Assembly (NCBI RefSeq): GCF_019904155.1
Contig: NZ_JAHCMB010000117.1
Location: forward strand, 95,159-159,158
Length of the DNA: 64,000 nt
Origin: Paenibacillus sinensis
GTDB lineage: Bacteria > Bacillota > Bacilli > Paenibacillales > Paenibacillaceae
Reading direction: 5' to 3'
A model generated the notes under the pieces. It was not told where the DNA came from. It did not search any database and saw nothing but the letters and a program-made list of their open reading frames with translations. Below are positions 55,257-64,000 of the stretch, piece after piece. The translations under genes and the position numbers were made by a program. Numbering within the stretch: position 1 is the first letter of the stretch; each line of letters starts with the position of its first letter.

Positions 55257-55290
55257 AAGAAACGGCTGCCTTTCGACAGCCGTTTCACTT
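55257..55290 (+). terminator. Hairpin after ispA
   Basis: GAAACGGCTG pairs with CAGCCGTTTC around a short loop; the following CACTTATG is not a T-run, so termination may be weak. A TATAAT at 55295-55300 right after it suggests a dxs promoter overlapping the hairpin. Confidence 0.6.
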
Positions 55291-55341
55291 ATGTTATAAT
55301 GAGGGTTATACTTTACAACATCAGGAAAGCGGGGAATTCAC

Positions 55342-57249
55342 GTGCTGCTTCCACAACTGAATGATCCACAGCAACTGAAATCGCTATCGATCGAGCAATT
55401 AGACTCGCTGGCGGAAGAGATTCGCCGGTTTTTGATTGAGAAGCTGTCTGTTACCGGCGGACATCTGGCCTCCAACCTGGGAGTCGTGGAGCTCACGCTG
55501 GCCCTGCATTACTGCTATGACAGTCCCAGGGACAAATTCATATTCGATGTCGGACATCAGGCGTACGTCCATAAAATATTAACCGGCCGCAAGGACCGCT
55601 TCGACACGCTCCGCAAATCAAACGGGCTGTGCGGCTTCGTCAAGCGGTCCGAGAGCGAGCATGACGTCTGGGAAGCTGGGCATAGCAGCACCTCCCTCTC
55701 CGCCGCGATGGGAATGGCGATGGCGCGAGACTTCAAGGGAGAGGACAATAAGGTGGTCGCCGTGATCGGCGACGGTGCGCTTACGGGCGGCATGGCCTTT
55801 GAAGCGCTGAACCATATCGGCCATGAGCGGCGCAAGCTGATGGTTATTCTTAACGACAATGAAATGTCCATCGCTCCGAATGTAGGGGCCATGCACAACT
55901 ATCTGAGCAAGATTCGCTCGGACCGTCATTATTTGCGCGCCAAGGACGAAGTGGAATCGCTGCTGAAGAAGATTCCGGCTATCGGCGGACGGCTGGCGAA
56001 GACGGCGGAACGCATGAAGGACAGCGTGAAGTACATGATGGTTCCCGGCGTGTTGTTTGAGGAGCTGGGCTTCACGTATCTGGGACCGGTGGACGGCCAC
56101 GACATCCAGACGATGATCGACACGTTCCATCAGGCGGATAATGTTGCGGGTCCGGTGCTTGTTCATGTGCTGACTACCAAGGGCAAGGGCTATAAGCCGG
56201 CGGAAGCCGATTCCTATAAATGGCATGGCATTACGCCTTATAAGATCGAATCCGGTCAGGTGCTGAAGGCTGTCGGGAACCCGATGTATACCGAAGTCTT
56301 CGGCGAGACGCTGATTGAGCTTGGCAAGCAGGACGAACGCCTTATCGCCGTTACGCCGGCCATGCCGGGCGGATCGGGCCTCTTTCCTTTTGCCAAAGCG
56401 TTCCCGGGAAGAATGATCGATGTCGGCATTGCCGAGCAGCATGCGGCGACACTGTGCGCGGCGCTGGCGATGGAAGGGATGAAGCCGGTGTTCGCCGTCT
56501 ATTCGACCTTTATGCAGCGGTCTTATGATCAGATTGTGCACGACATCTGCCGCCACAACGCCAACGTCATGTTCGCGATTGACCGGGCCGGCTTCGTTGG
56601 CGCCGATGGGGAGACGCATCAGGGCGTCTACGACATCGCCTTCATGCGGCACATACCCAATATCGTACTTATGATGCCGAAGGACGAGAACGAGCTGCGT
56701 CATATGATGAAGACGGCGCTTGAATATAACGACGGTCCGATTGCCTATCGTTATCCCCGCGTCAACGGAACCGGCGTTCCGCTGGATGCGGAGCTTCGCT
56801 GTCTGCCGATCGGCTCATGGGAGCGCCTGCGTCCCGGTGATGATCTGGCGGTTATCGCCTGCGGACCGATGGTTCAGATCGCCGAAGAGGCGTCCGAGGC
56901 ACTGAAGCGTGAGGGCATTCAGGCGGGAGTCATCAATGCGCGATTCCTGAAGCCGCTGGACCATGATATGCTGCTTGATCTTGCCCGCGCCGGCACGAAG
57001 CTCGTCGTGCTGGAGGAAGCGAGCCAGGCGGGCAGTCTGGGAAGCGCGGTGCTCGAGTTCTTCGCCGAGCATGGGCTTCATCATGTAACTGTGGAACTGA
57101 TGGGAGTTCCGGATATCTTTGTCGAGCACGGATCGGTCAAAGAGCAGCGGCAGTTGACAGGGCTCACCGTTGAAGGGCTATGTGCCCGGATCAAATCGAT
57201 GAAGGCGGTCAGTACTTATCCGTACGGCAAGACGACAACGTCCTCATAA
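55342..57249 (+). CDS. dxs: 1-deoxy-D-xylulose-5-phosphate synthase
   Basis: A 635-residue thiamine-diphosphate enzyme that joins pyruvate and glyceraldehyde-3-phosphate, the first step of the MEP isoprenoid pathway. Visible features: [14 protein letters not shown], the TPP/Mg motif [15 protein letters not shown] followed by [14 protein letters not shown], and the central domain with [17 protein letters not shown], including the catalytic Glu. It uses a GTG start behind GCGGGGAA. Downstream of ispA in the usual Bacillus order. Confidence 0.97.
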   Translation: MLLPQLNDPQQLKSLSIEQLDSLAEEIRRFLIEKLSVTGGHLASNLGVVELTLALHYCYDSPRDKFIFDVGHQAYVHKILTGRKDRFDTLRKSNGLCGFVKRSESEHDVWEAGHSSTSLSAAMGMAMARDFKGEDNKVVAVIGDGALTGGMAFEALNHIGHERRKLMVILNDNEMSIAPNVGAMHNYLSKIRSDRHYLRAKDEVESLLKKIPAIGGRLAKTAERMKDSVKYMMVPGVLFEELGFTYLGPVDGHDIQTMIDTFHQADNVAGPVLVHVLTTKGKGYKPAEADSYKWHGITPYKIESGQVLKAVGNPMYTEVFGETLIELGKQDERLIAVTPAMPGGSGLFPFAKAFPGRMIDVGIAEQHAATLCAALAMEGMKPVFAVYSTFMQRSYDQIVHDICRHNANVMFAIDRAGFVGADGETHQGVYDIAFMRHIPNIVLMMPKDENELRHMMKTALEYNDGPIAYRYPRVNGTGVPLDAELRCLPIGSWERLRPGDDLAVIACGPMVQIAEEASEALKREGIQAGVINARFLKPLDHDMLLDLARAGTKLVVLEEASQAGSLGSAVLEFFAEHGLHHVTVELMGVPDIFVEHGSVKEQRQLTGLTVEGLCARIKSMKAVSTYPYGKTTTSS

Positions 57250-57295
57250 CCCACCCCTTACTCGGGTAGCGATATTCTACAAGCTGGAGATGACT

Positions 57296-58201
57296 ATGGA
57301 AGGTAAAGAGAAAGAACGCAGTCCCAAAGAAAGAATCGATGTGCTGCTTGTCGAGCAGGGCTTCTATGAGAGCCGGGAGAAAGCGAAGGCCGCAATCATG
57401 GCCGGTCTTGTGCTTGCCGACGAGGAACGGATCGAGAAGGCGGGCATGAAGGTGCCGCGCAGCTCTGTCCTTAAAGTGAAGGGTGCCGTCCATCCCTATG
57501 TAAGCCGGGGCGGGCTCAAGCTGGAGAAGGCGCTGCGCACCTTCGGAATCGACGTAACGGAACGGACGATGCTCGATATCGGCGCCTCGACCGGCGGATT
57601 TACCGACTGCGCTCTGCAGAACGGGGCGAGTTATGTGTATGCCATCGATGTTGGCTACAACCAGCTGGATTGGTCGCTCCGGGAGGACAAGCGCGTCTGC
57701 GTTATGGAGCGGACTAATTTTCGCTATATGACGCCGCCCGATCTTAAGGGGCCATCACCGGATTTTGCGAGCATTGACGTCTCCTTTATTTCGCTCAAAA
57801 TCATTCTGCCTCCGCTTAAGGAACTGCTGAAGCGCCCAGCGGATATCGTGGCGCTCATCAAACCGCAGTTCGAGGCCGGCAGGGAGAAGGTGGGCAAATC
57901 GGGTGTCGTCCGGGACTCTGCCGTTCACCGGGAGGTGCTGGTGAATGTGCTGAGTATGGCAGAGGAGCTCGGCTACCGTCTGCTGGGGCTGACCTTCTCT
58001 CCCATTACGGGCGGTGAAGGGAATATTGAATTTCTGGCTCACTGGAGACTGGAGCCGGCAGAGACTGGTGAGGCGGCGCAAGACGCGCCGCCAGGGATAC
58101 CTGCCTCCGGGTTCGCTGAACTGGCGGCAAGAGTGGCCGCCGAAGCTTCGGGAACGTTCGGAGGTCAGGCGCCGACATCCGGAGGCTCATCGCGCCGGTA
58201 A
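57296..58201 (+). CDS. tlyA: TlyA-family rRNA methyltransferase (YqxC)
   Basis: A 301-residue protein with an N-terminal S4 RNA-binding domain (about 14-75, RIDVLLVEQGFYESREKAKA) and an FtsJ-like methyltransferase domain with SAM motif LDIGASTGGFTDCALQNGA and DVSFISLKIILPPL. Family members 2'-O-methylate cytidines in 16S/23S rRNA. The ATG at 57296 lies seven bases after GGAG. The Ala/Gly/Ser-rich tail (about 265-301) is extra. A terminator follows. Confidence 0.95.
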   Translation: MEGKEKERSPKERIDVLLVEQGFYESREKAKAAIMAGLVLADEERIEKAGMKVPRSSVLKVKGAVHPYVSRGGLKLEKALRTFGIDVTERTMLDIGASTGGFTDCALQNGASYVYAIDVGYNQLDWSLREDKRVCVMERTNFRYMTPPDLKGPSPDFASIDVSFISLKIILPPLKELLKRPADIVALIKPQFEAGREKVGKSGVVRDSAVHREVLVNVLSMAEELGYRLLGLTFSPITGGEGNIEFLAHWRLEPAETGEAAQDAPPGIPASGFAELAARVAAEASGTFGGQAPTSGGSSRR

Positions 58202-58251
58202 CGGCAGGGGCTGTATAAGGAATAGCGTAATTGTACAGCGGATCGCCGCTT

Positions 58252-58286
58252 AAGGCTGCCGAGATCATCGGCGGCCTTTCTTTTGT
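58252..58286 (+). terminator. Terminator of tlyA
   Basis: AAGGCTGCCGA (58252-58262) pairs with TCGGCGGCCTT around a five-base loop, followed by TCTTTTGTT. Confidence 0.88.
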
Positions 58287-58364
58287 TCCATTGGCAGTTG
58301 TGATATAACCGGCTTGAGGCGGCGCGGAATTTGGTCTTCGTTCAAAGAGAAAAGCGGTGCCCAC

Positions 58365-58393
58365 TTGAAAGGCGAACATCTATTCGTGTATAC
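58365..58393 (+). promoter_or_regulatory. Promoter upstream of the argR-recN unit
   Basis: TTGAAA (58365-58370) and TATACT (58388-58393) are separated by 17 bases, a near-consensus sigma-A promoter. It would give a leader of about 185 bases before the next gene. Confidence 0.75.
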
Positions 58394-58399
58394 TACAGC

Positions 58400-58586
58400 T
58401 GAAGCATCAAATTCGGCATGCCAAGGGTCGTCTCTTGGACGGCCTTGGCATAGAAATCACCGCGGTGATCCAGTGCATTCTGGAAATCCGGGTATGATAA
58501 TCACTGTGGGATTTTACGCCTTTCTTTTGGGAATCGGGAGGGAATCGGAGTTCCTGGCTCGAATACATCACCGAGGTGATGACGAG
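58400..58586 (+). promoter_or_regulatory. Structured leader with hairpin and twin palindromes
   Basis: The leader holds a stem of ATGCCAAGG against CCTTGGCAT (about 58419-58452), a perfect 14-base palindrome ATCACCGCGGTGAT (58456-58469), and a near-copy ATCACCGAGGTGAT (58567-58580) just before the ATG, including the ribosome site. The two copies are 111 bases apart. A protein operator, a translational switch or an RNA element are all possible; no known riboswitch was recognised. Confidence 0.5.
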
Positions 58587-59060
58587 ATGACGGGAAGCCC
58601 CGACAAAGCGGTTATGGCGATAATCGGCATTCTGGCAGCGGTTTTTATCCTCTACCGCATATACGTATGGCTGCAGAGCTCGCCCCGCTCCTTCCTGCAG
58701 GACCGTCTTCCGCTGAACGAAGACATTCCTCCGCATCCTGCCATAGGCCTGCTGGAGCAGGCCGGATATGAAGTGATAGGCGGAAGGCTCAAGATTCCTC
58801 TCTCCTTTCGGGTAGACGGTTCGCCGCTATACAGCCGGCTGTTCGTCGATTACGTAGCGGCTTCGGATGACGGGACTTCCTATCTGGTATTGCTGGCACG
58901 CCCGCGCCGAACGCTGGAATGGACAGGCAGCGGTGTTCGGGACATGCTGCTGCCCTTTCTGCTGATCTACCCGGAAATTGGGGGCGTGCTGTATGTGAAC
59001 ACTCCGGAAGCGGCGGTTCATGTGATTACATTCGGCAGGGATGACGGAGAGAATGACTAG
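58587..59060 (+). CDS. Membrane-anchored protein of unknown function
   Basis: A 157-residue protein with one N-terminal membrane helix (about 9-27) and a cytoplasmic or external domain of about 120 residues. It includes a PHPAIGLLEQAGYEVIGG stretch that recalls small nuclease-like folds and YLVLLARPRRTLEWTG. I do not recognise the family. AGGTGAT precedes the ATG at 58587. In B. subtilis nothing of this kind lies between yqxC and ahrC. It ends 28 bases before argR and likely shares its transcript. Confidence 0.7.
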   Translation: MTGSPDKAVMAIIGILAAVFILYRIYVWLQSSPRSFLQDRLPLNEDIPPHPAIGLLEQAGYEVIGGRLKIPLSFRVDGSPLYSRLFVDYVAASDDGTSYLVLLARPRRTLEWTGSGVRDMLLPFLLIYPEIGGVLYVNTPEAAVHVITFGRDDGEND

Positions 59061-59088
59061 AATCTTTTAACCAAACGGGAGGACATTC

Positions 59089-59535
59089 ATGAAAGGTCAA
59101 CGACATATCAAGATTCGGGAAATCATTACCCATCGGGACATCGAAACCCAGGACGAGCTGGTCGAAGCGCTGAGGGACGCGGGGTTTCAAGTTACCCAGG
59201 CAACGGTCTCGCGCGATATCAAGGAGCTGCTGCTCATCAAGGTTCCCATGGATGATGGAAGATATAAATATTCACTGCCGACCGATCAGCGCTATAATCC
59301 GACCCAGAAGTTGAGGCGGGTGCTGGTGGACAATTTCGTCCACATTGATTATTCAGGCAATCTGGTTGTGATGAAATGTCTGCCCGGTACCGCCAACTCG
59401 GTCTGCGCGCTTATCGACAGTATTGAGTGGCCGGAGATTATGGGAACCATTTCGGGCGATGATACGATTCTGATCATCTGCCGCGAAGCGCAGGATAGTA
59501 CGAATGTGGTTTCCCAGATATTGGGGTATATCTGA
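59089..59535 (+). CDS. argR: Arginine repressor ArgR/AhrC
   Basis: A 148-residue arginine-responsive regulator. An N-terminal winged helix ([33 protein letters not shown]) is followed by the hexamerisation and arginine-binding domain ([29 protein letters not shown]). It represses arginine synthesis and activates catabolism in Bacillus. GGGAGGAC precedes the ATG; recN follows after 33 bases, as in B. subtilis. Confidence 0.97.
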   Translation: MKGQRHIKIREIITHRDIETQDELVEALRDAGFQVTQATVSRDIKELLLIKVPMDDGRYKYSLPTDQRYNPTQKLRRVLVDNFVHIDYSGNLVVMKCLPGTANSVCALIDSIEWPEIMGTISGDDTILIICREAQDSTNVVSQILGYI

Positions 59536-59568
59536 TACAGGCAGTTAAGTCTAGGAGGTGCTTTTTTC

Positions 59569-61305
59569 GTGCTGGAAACGTTATCGATCCGCAATCTGGC
59601 GGTCGTAGAATCGGTTGATGTTCATTTTTATCCCGGATTTCATGTGCTTACGGGCGAGACGGGCGCGGGTAAGTCGATAATCATCGATGCGCTGGGTATG
59701 ATCGCAGGGGCGCGGGGGTCGGCGGATTCCATTCGCTACGGCTGTGAGAAAGCCGAGATGGAAGCCTTGTTTAATCTGCCGGATGACCATTCGGTTTGGA
59801 CGACGCTGGAGAGGCTCGGCATACGGGCCCAGAAGGAAGAGCATCTCATTATCCGGAGAGAGCTGAACGCCCAGGGGAAGAGCACTTCCCGGGTCAACGG
59901 CCAAATGGTCAATCTGACCATGCTTCGCGAAATCGGAGAGCAGCTTGTAAATATACACGGGCAGCATGAGCATCAGAACCTGCTTCGTCCGGACCGCCAT
60001 TTGAGCCTTCTTGATACGTATGGAGAAGCGGTGATCGGTCCGCTGAAGGCGGATTATCAGGAGAAATACGGCAGATTCGCCTCGGTTGAGAAGGAATTAA
60101 GGGAGCTCCTGGATTCCAGCCAGCGCACTTACCAGATGCTGGATCTGTACCGTTTTCAGCTGGAGGAAATTTCGGCGGCCGCGTTAAAACCGGGAGAAGA
60201 TGAATTACTTTCCGATGAAAGGGTCAAACTAGCCCATAGCGAGAAAATGATGGATTCCATTTCCGGTGCGTACGAGCTTTTGAACGGCCGTCAGGGTCTG
60301 GAGGCGATCGGGAATGTCATTTCCATGCTTGAAGATGTTGTCCGGTTCGACGAGAAGGCCTTGAGACCGCTGCTTGAGCAGCTGCAATCTTCCTACTACC
60401 AGCTGGAGGACGCTTCCTTTCAGCTTCGGGATTACCGCGAAGACATTGAATTCAACCCGGCAAGACTGGAAGAAGTGGAGACCCGGCTGGATCTCATCAA
60501 TACGCTCCGGCGCAAGTACGGCGACAGCGTAGAACAAATCCTGGCTCATTACGAGCAGATTGCCCGGGAGACTGATCTGCTCGAGAATAAAGACGAATAT
60601 TTGGCGAAACTGACCGCGAAGCGCGACGGGCTTCTGAGTGAGCTTATGACTTCGGCGGAACGGCTTAGCGGAGCGCGCCGGAAGTGTGCCCGCGAGTTGG
60701 CTTCCCAGGTGGAGAGCGAGCTGAAGGACCTTCAAATGGAACGGACTTCGCTTGAAGTGAAGCTGGATCTTCTCGAGGACCCGAGGGGTGTAGAGGTGGA
60801 TGGCCGGCGCATTCGTCTTACGAGACAGGGGATCGACAACGCCGAGTTTATGATCTCGCCCAATCCGGGTGAGCCGATGCGCCCGCTCAGCAAAATCGCC
60901 TCCGGCGGCGAGCTGTCCCGGATTATGCTGGCGATGAAGAGTATTTTCGCCAGACATGAAGATATCCCGGTATTGATCTTCGATGAAGTCGATACGGGTG
61001 TCAGCGGACGCGCTGCGCAGTCCATCGCCGACAAGCTGTACAAGCTGTCATCCACCTGCCAGGTGTTCTCCATCACGCATCTTCCGCAGGTGGCGTGCAT
61101 GGCCGACCATCAGTATTTGATCCGCAAAAAAGTGGAGGATGGCCGCACGATGACCGAGGTGGAGCCGCTCAATGACCAGGGGCGCGTCATGGAGATGGCC
61201 CGTATGCTTGGTGGTGTTGAAATTACCGAAAAAACGCTGCATCACGCGCAAGAAATGCTCGGTCTGGCGGAGGGCAGCAAGGCTGCCGGAACGCCGGCAG
61301 GTTAA
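59569..61305 (+). CDS. recN: DNA repair protein RecN
   Basis: A 578-residue SMC-like ATPase that gathers broken DNA ends early in double-strand break repair. Walker A GETGAGKS lies near 30-37, a long coiled coil runs through about 150-360, and the C-terminal half has ASGGELSRIMLAMK and VLIFDEVDTGVSG. It starts at a GTG behind AGGAGGTG. Standard length for the family. Confidence 0.97.
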   Translation: MLETLSIRNLAVVESVDVHFYPGFHVLTGETGAGKSIIIDALGMIAGARGSADSIRYGCEKAEMEALFNLPDDHSVWTTLERLGIRAQKEEHLIIRRELNAQGKSTSRVNGQMVNLTMLREIGEQLVNIHGQHEHQNLLRPDRHLSLLDTYGEAVIGPLKADYQEKYGRFASVEKELRELLDSSQRTYQMLDLYRFQLEEISAAALKPGEDELLSDERVKLAHSEKMMDSISGAYELLNGRQGLEAIGNVISMLEDVVRFDEKALRPLLEQLQSSYYQLEDASFQLRDYREDIEFNPARLEEVETRLDLINTLRRKYGDSVEQILAHYEQIARETDLLENKDEYLAKLTAKRDGLLSELMTSAERLSGARRKCARELASQVESELKDLQMERTSLEVKLDLLEDPRGVEVDGRRIRLTRQGIDNAEFMISPNPGEPMRPLSKIASGGELSRIMLAMKSIFARHEDIPVLIFDEVDTGVSGRAAQSIADKLYKLSSTCQVFSITHLPQVACMADHQYLIRKKVEDGRTMTEVEPLNDQGRVMEMARMLGGVEITEKTLHHAQEMLGLAEGSKAAGTPAG

Positions 61306-61410
61306 GTATTGACAGTAATAAAAGCCTGGGGGCAGGGTTATCTTATAGGTACGCAATTGGCGACCACTTTTTTCGTCAAGCGAAAGAAGCAAAAGGGAGC
61401 GTGACAGCCA

Positions 61411-62535
61411 TTGAAGCCCAACCTCAGGATTGTTGTGCCAGGACTTTTCATTGCCTTTTTTCTTAGTGTGTCCGGGTTTAGCGCATCTGACTCCGGCTAC
61501 GCCTCACCTGCCCGGAATGATGCAGTGCAGGCTTCGGCCCAGCGGGAAATCAAGGTGTTCCCGGGCGGTCAGACAATCGGCGTGAAGGTTAAGTCAGCGG
61601 GAGTGCTTGTCGTTGGCCACCATCTGGTGGAGGTATCCCGCGAGAGCAAAATGTCACCCGGCGAGATCAGCGGGTTGGAGCCCGGCGATCTCATGACTTC
61701 CATCAACGGAGCCAAATTGGACGATATGTCCAAGGTGGCTGAGCTTGTCAAACATGCCGGCGAAGCAGGCAGGGAGCTGAACATTACCTTTATGCGTGGG
61801 GGAAAAGAGCGTTCGGCGGTCCTGAAACCGGCATACGACAGGAATGACAAGGTATGGCGTCTCGGATTGTATATTCGCGATTCGGCGGCAGGGGTCGGCA
61901 CTCTTACCTTCTATGCCCCTAGAGAAGGCGTGTACGGCGCGCTCGGTCATGTTATTACCGATATGAATACCGGTACACCGATTGTGGTCGGCAGCGGCCA
62001 TATCGTTGAATCCAGCGTAACCTCCATTTCCAAGAGCCAGGACGGAGACCCCGGGGAGAAGCGGGCTCATTTCCTGAAAGAAAGCCAGGTGCTGGGGAAT
62101 GTAGAGAGCAATACGGACTTCGGCATTTTCGGCAAAATGGGGAGCAATCCCGCTCACAGTCTGTATCGTGAACCGATTCCTGTTGCGATGAGCCGTGAAG
62201 TGAAGGAAGGACCGGCGCAGATTCTTACGGTCGTTGAAGGACAGCGTGTAGAACGTTTCGACGTAAATATTATACATGTAGCGCGTCAGGACGAGCCGGC
62301 CACGAAGGGGATGGTGCTGCGGATTACCGATCCAAGGCTGATCGATAAGACCGGAGGGATCGTTCAGGGAATGAGCGGGAGTCCGATTGTCCAGAATGGC
62401 AAGCTGGTGGGAGCCGTTACGCATGTCTTCGTGAATGATCCCAAATCGGGTTACGGCTGCTTCATTGAATGGATGTTGAAGGATTCCGGCGCAGCGGCTC
62501 ACAATAATCTGTACTACAATCTTAAGGCGGTTTAG
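61411..62535 (+). CDS. spoIVB: SpoIVB signalling protease
   Basis: A 374-residue S55 serine peptidase secreted by the forespore to trigger sigma-K activation. It has an N-terminal membrane/signal helix (about 7-25), a PDZ domain (about 55-135, including SGLEPGDLMTSINGAKL) and the S55 domain with GHVITD (catalytic His) and IVQGMSGSPIVQNGKL (nucleophilic Ser). A TTG start with GGGAG about 11 bases upstream is used. spo0A follows. Confidence 0.95.
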   Translation: MKPNLRIVVPGLFIAFFLSVSGFSASDSGYASPARNDAVQASAQREIKVFPGGQTIGVKVKSAGVLVVGHHLVEVSRESKMSPGEISGLEPGDLMTSINGAKLDDMSKVAELVKHAGEAGRELNITFMRGGKERSAVLKPAYDRNDKVWRLGLYIRDSAAGVGTLTFYAPREGVYGALGHVITDMNTGTPIVVGSGHIVESSVTSISKSQDGDPGEKRAHFLKESQVLGNVESNTDFGIFGKMGSNPAHSLYREPIPVAMSREVKEGPAQILTVVEGQRVERFDVNIIHVARQDEPATKGMVLRITDPRLIDKTGGIVQGMSGSPIVQNGKLVGAVTHVFVNDPKSGYGCFIEWMLKDSGAAAHNNLYYNLKAV

Positions 62536-62550
62536 CCTTAAGATTTTTTG
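62521..62550 (+). terminator. Terminator of spoIVB overlapping its stop codon
   Basis: CTTAAGGC pairs with GCCTTAAG around GGTTTA, then ATTTTTTG. The first arm lies within the last codons of spoIVB. Confidence 0.85.
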
Positions 62551-62634
62551 TCGAGGATTACCGAACTTCATCGAATAATGGAACAAAAGTAATAATTATA
62601 ATTCATTACCGAAAATAAATAAAGAAAAATAATT

Positions 62635-62667
62635 TTCGACAGAAGGAAATTCATTCTCTCTGTCGAA
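62635..62667 (+). promoter_or_regulatory. Inverted Spo0A boxes upstream of spo0A
   Basis: TTCGACA (62635-62641) and TGTCGAA (62661-62667) are exact 0A boxes facing each other, and a partial one (TGTCGAG) lies at 62549-62555. They imply autoregulation by phosphorylated Spo0A, as known in B. subtilis. A sigma-H-like promoter (AGGATT at 62554-62559 and GAAT at 62573-62576) is possible, but its spacing is short. Confidence 0.7.
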
Positions 62668-62731
62668 ATCCTTAGAAGGATTGATCAAATGCTGTTTGGA
62701 TAAGCAGATTCTTTTAAGGAGGAAACAGCCT

Positions 62732-63553
62732 GTGCAAAAAATTGAAGTGCTATTGGCCGATGATAACCGGGAATTTACCAATTTGCTTGCTGAATATATT
62801 TCGGAGCAGGAAGATATGACGGTGACCGGTATCGCGTACAATGGCGAAGAAGTGGTTCAGATGCTGAGTCAGGTCCGTAAAATCCCCGACGTTCTTATCC
62901 TTGATATTATCATGCCTCATCTTGACGGACTCGGCGTACTGGAACGCCTGCGTGAGATGGATTTGAATCCTCAGCCCAAGATCATCATGCTGACTGCTTT
63001 CGGTCAGGAGAACATAACACAGCGGGCCGTACAGCTTGGAGCTTCGTATTATATTCTGAAACCGTTTGATATGGAAGTGCTGACCAATCGGGTGAGGCAG
63101 CTGGTCGGTACGCAGAGCGGAAGCATCATGACCTCGTCCGCATCAAGCTCACCGTCCTTTTCTGCGGTCAAATCCAATGTGGTTCTACTGTCCAAAGGCA
63201 AGAATCTGGACGCCAACATCACTTCGATTATCCATGAAATCGGTGTTCCGGCTCATATTAAAGGCTACCAGTATCTTCGCGAAGCCATTACGATGGTCTA
63301 TAACAACATCGAAATTCTTGGGGCCATTACGAAGACGCTGTACCCAGCCATTGCCGAGAAATTCAAGACAACGCCTTCCCGCGTTGAGCGCGCGATCCGT
63401 CATGCCATTGAGGTGGCCTGGACACGCGGCAACATCGATTCCATCAGCCATCTGTTCGGCTATACGATCAATATCAGCAAATCCAAGCCAACCAACAGCG
63501 AATTCATTGCGATGGTTGCCGACAAGCTGCGGATTGAGCATAAGGTGTCGTGA
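62732..63553 (+). CDS. spo0A: Sporulation master regulator Spo0A
   Basis: A 273-residue response regulator. The receiver domain (about 1-125) has the acidic pocket LLADDNREF and phosphoacceptor Asp in [14 protein letters not shown]; a short Ser-rich hinge (about 130-145) leads to the Spo0A-specific DNA-binding domain with [32 protein letters not shown] and the C-terminal [20 protein letters not shown]. The GTG at 62732 lies eight bases after AAGGAGG. Controls entry into sporulation. Confidence 0.98.
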   Translation: MQKIEVLLADDNREFTNLLAEYISEQEDMTVTGIAYNGEEVVQMLSQVRKIPDVLILDIIMPHLDGLGVLERLREMDLNPQPKIIMLTAFGQENITQRAVQLGASYYILKPFDMEVLTNRVRQLVGTQSGSIMTSSASSSPSFSAVKSNVVLLSKGKNLDANITSIIHEIGVPAHIKGYQYLREAITMVYNNIEILGAITKTLYPAIAEKFKTTPSRVERAIRHAIEVAWTRGNIDSISHLFGYTINISKSKPTNSEFIAMVADKLRIEHKVS

Positions 63554-63608
63554 AAGGGTAAGGATTAGGATACGCAGGTAGGATTTTGGTGGTAGGAAGT
63601 TATTGCAT

Positions 63609-63660
63609 AAACTCACCTCTCTATTGGGTACGGAAAATCAATGGAGGGGTGAGTTTTTTT
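63609..63660 (+). terminator. Terminator of spo0A
   Basis: AAACTCACCTCTC pairs imperfectly with GGAGGGGTGAGTT around a loop of about 20 bases, followed by seven Ts. Confidence 0.85.
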
Positions 63661-64000
63661 GACTAATTTTGAACTTCAAATTGACACTTTATGCTTTACT
63701 ATACTTCCCGTAACTTGGCAAAGATGACTTTAACGAGTTGCGAACAAGTCTATGATTGTTTGTGGCATCTGAGTAATCAGCTTGGGATCGACGAGGTACA
63801 AAAGGGTTCAATCAAGACAAATCCGAAATTATATCAAGTTACATCAAGGAGCGGGTGAATTATTCAATCGTCACAAATGAGGCTTCGATCAAATAAGGTT
63901 CCCTCAAAACCGTTCTGATTACAATAAGCAAGATGAACGAGCTTGTTTATATATCAAATCAACATCTGCTTGGAGATTAGATTAAATGACATACATATTT
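63661..64000. other. AT-rich tail without a convincing gene
   Basis: Only short frames are open, such as 63724-63858 on the plus strand (44 codons, ending at TGA). Its protein-like composition could mean a frameshifted or decayed gene, but there is no ribosome site and no recognisable family. Nothing else is supported. Confidence 0.4.

Noticed and set aside
15127..63895. A shared 14-base word (AGGCTTCGATCAAA) near 15125 and 63882
   Set aside because: A 14-base match is expected by chance several times in 64 kb and the flanks do not align, so it is not an attachment site or repeat pair.

Overview
The window reads as the chromosome of an endospore-forming, low-to-mid GC Gram-positive, most likely a Paenibacillus or close relative. 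The evidence is a complete spoIIIA operon, spoIVB and spo0A, Bacillus-type gene order throughout, S-layer homology (SLH) surface proteins, 'stalk' domain secreted enzymes, a T-box leader, strong AGGAGG-type ribosome sites and many rho-independent terminators. No rRNA, tRNA, CRISPR array, insertion sequence or phage gene was seen.

Layout. 1-8.4 kb is metal homeostasis and housekeeping: the tail of a secreted protein, zur, yidD, metG behind a T-box leader, a zinc ABC transporter (znuA, znuC, znuB) behind two Zur-type operators, a CcdA-like thiol transporter and mntR. 8.5-15.1 kb holds a secreted glycosylhydrolase-like protein, then the Bacillus series yqhO (patatin), yqhP, yqhQ, yqhR, yqhT and efp; aroQ, which sits in this series in B. 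subtilis, is absent.

15.1-40.7 kb is an accessory block inserted between efp and yqhV, which are adjacent in B. subtilis. Its first half (15.4-33.7 kb) is a co-directional cluster: a small membrane-anchored protein, a complete ECF-type transporter (integral-membrane S-like subunit, two ATPases, EcfT), an Ala/Pro-rich surface protein with a sortase-like tail, and four large secreted proteins, three of them ending in three SLH domains and sharing paralogous modules. This is the best candidate here for an undescribed system: cell-surface proteins tied genetically to a micronutrient importer. The second half has a minus-strand operon (a TiaS-like protein, a small Cys protein, two FAD oxidoreductases and a DUF1667 protein, resembling an anaerobic glycerol-3-phosphate dehydrogenase set), then lysC and a YitT-family membrane protein.

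40.7-63.6 kb returns to conserved Bacillus order: yqhV, spoIIIAA-AH, accB, accC, yqhY, amaP, a DUF2273 gene, nusB, folD, xseA, xseB, ispA, dxs, tlyA (yqxC), a 157-residue unknown, argR, recN, spoIVB and spo0A. These supply the mother-cell/forespore channel, fatty-acid precursor synthesis, transcription antitermination, one-carbon metabolism, DNA repair, isoprenoid synthesis and sporulation control. The last 340 bases are AT-rich with no convincing gene.

All functional calls rest on reading motifs and gene order by eye; no database search was run.
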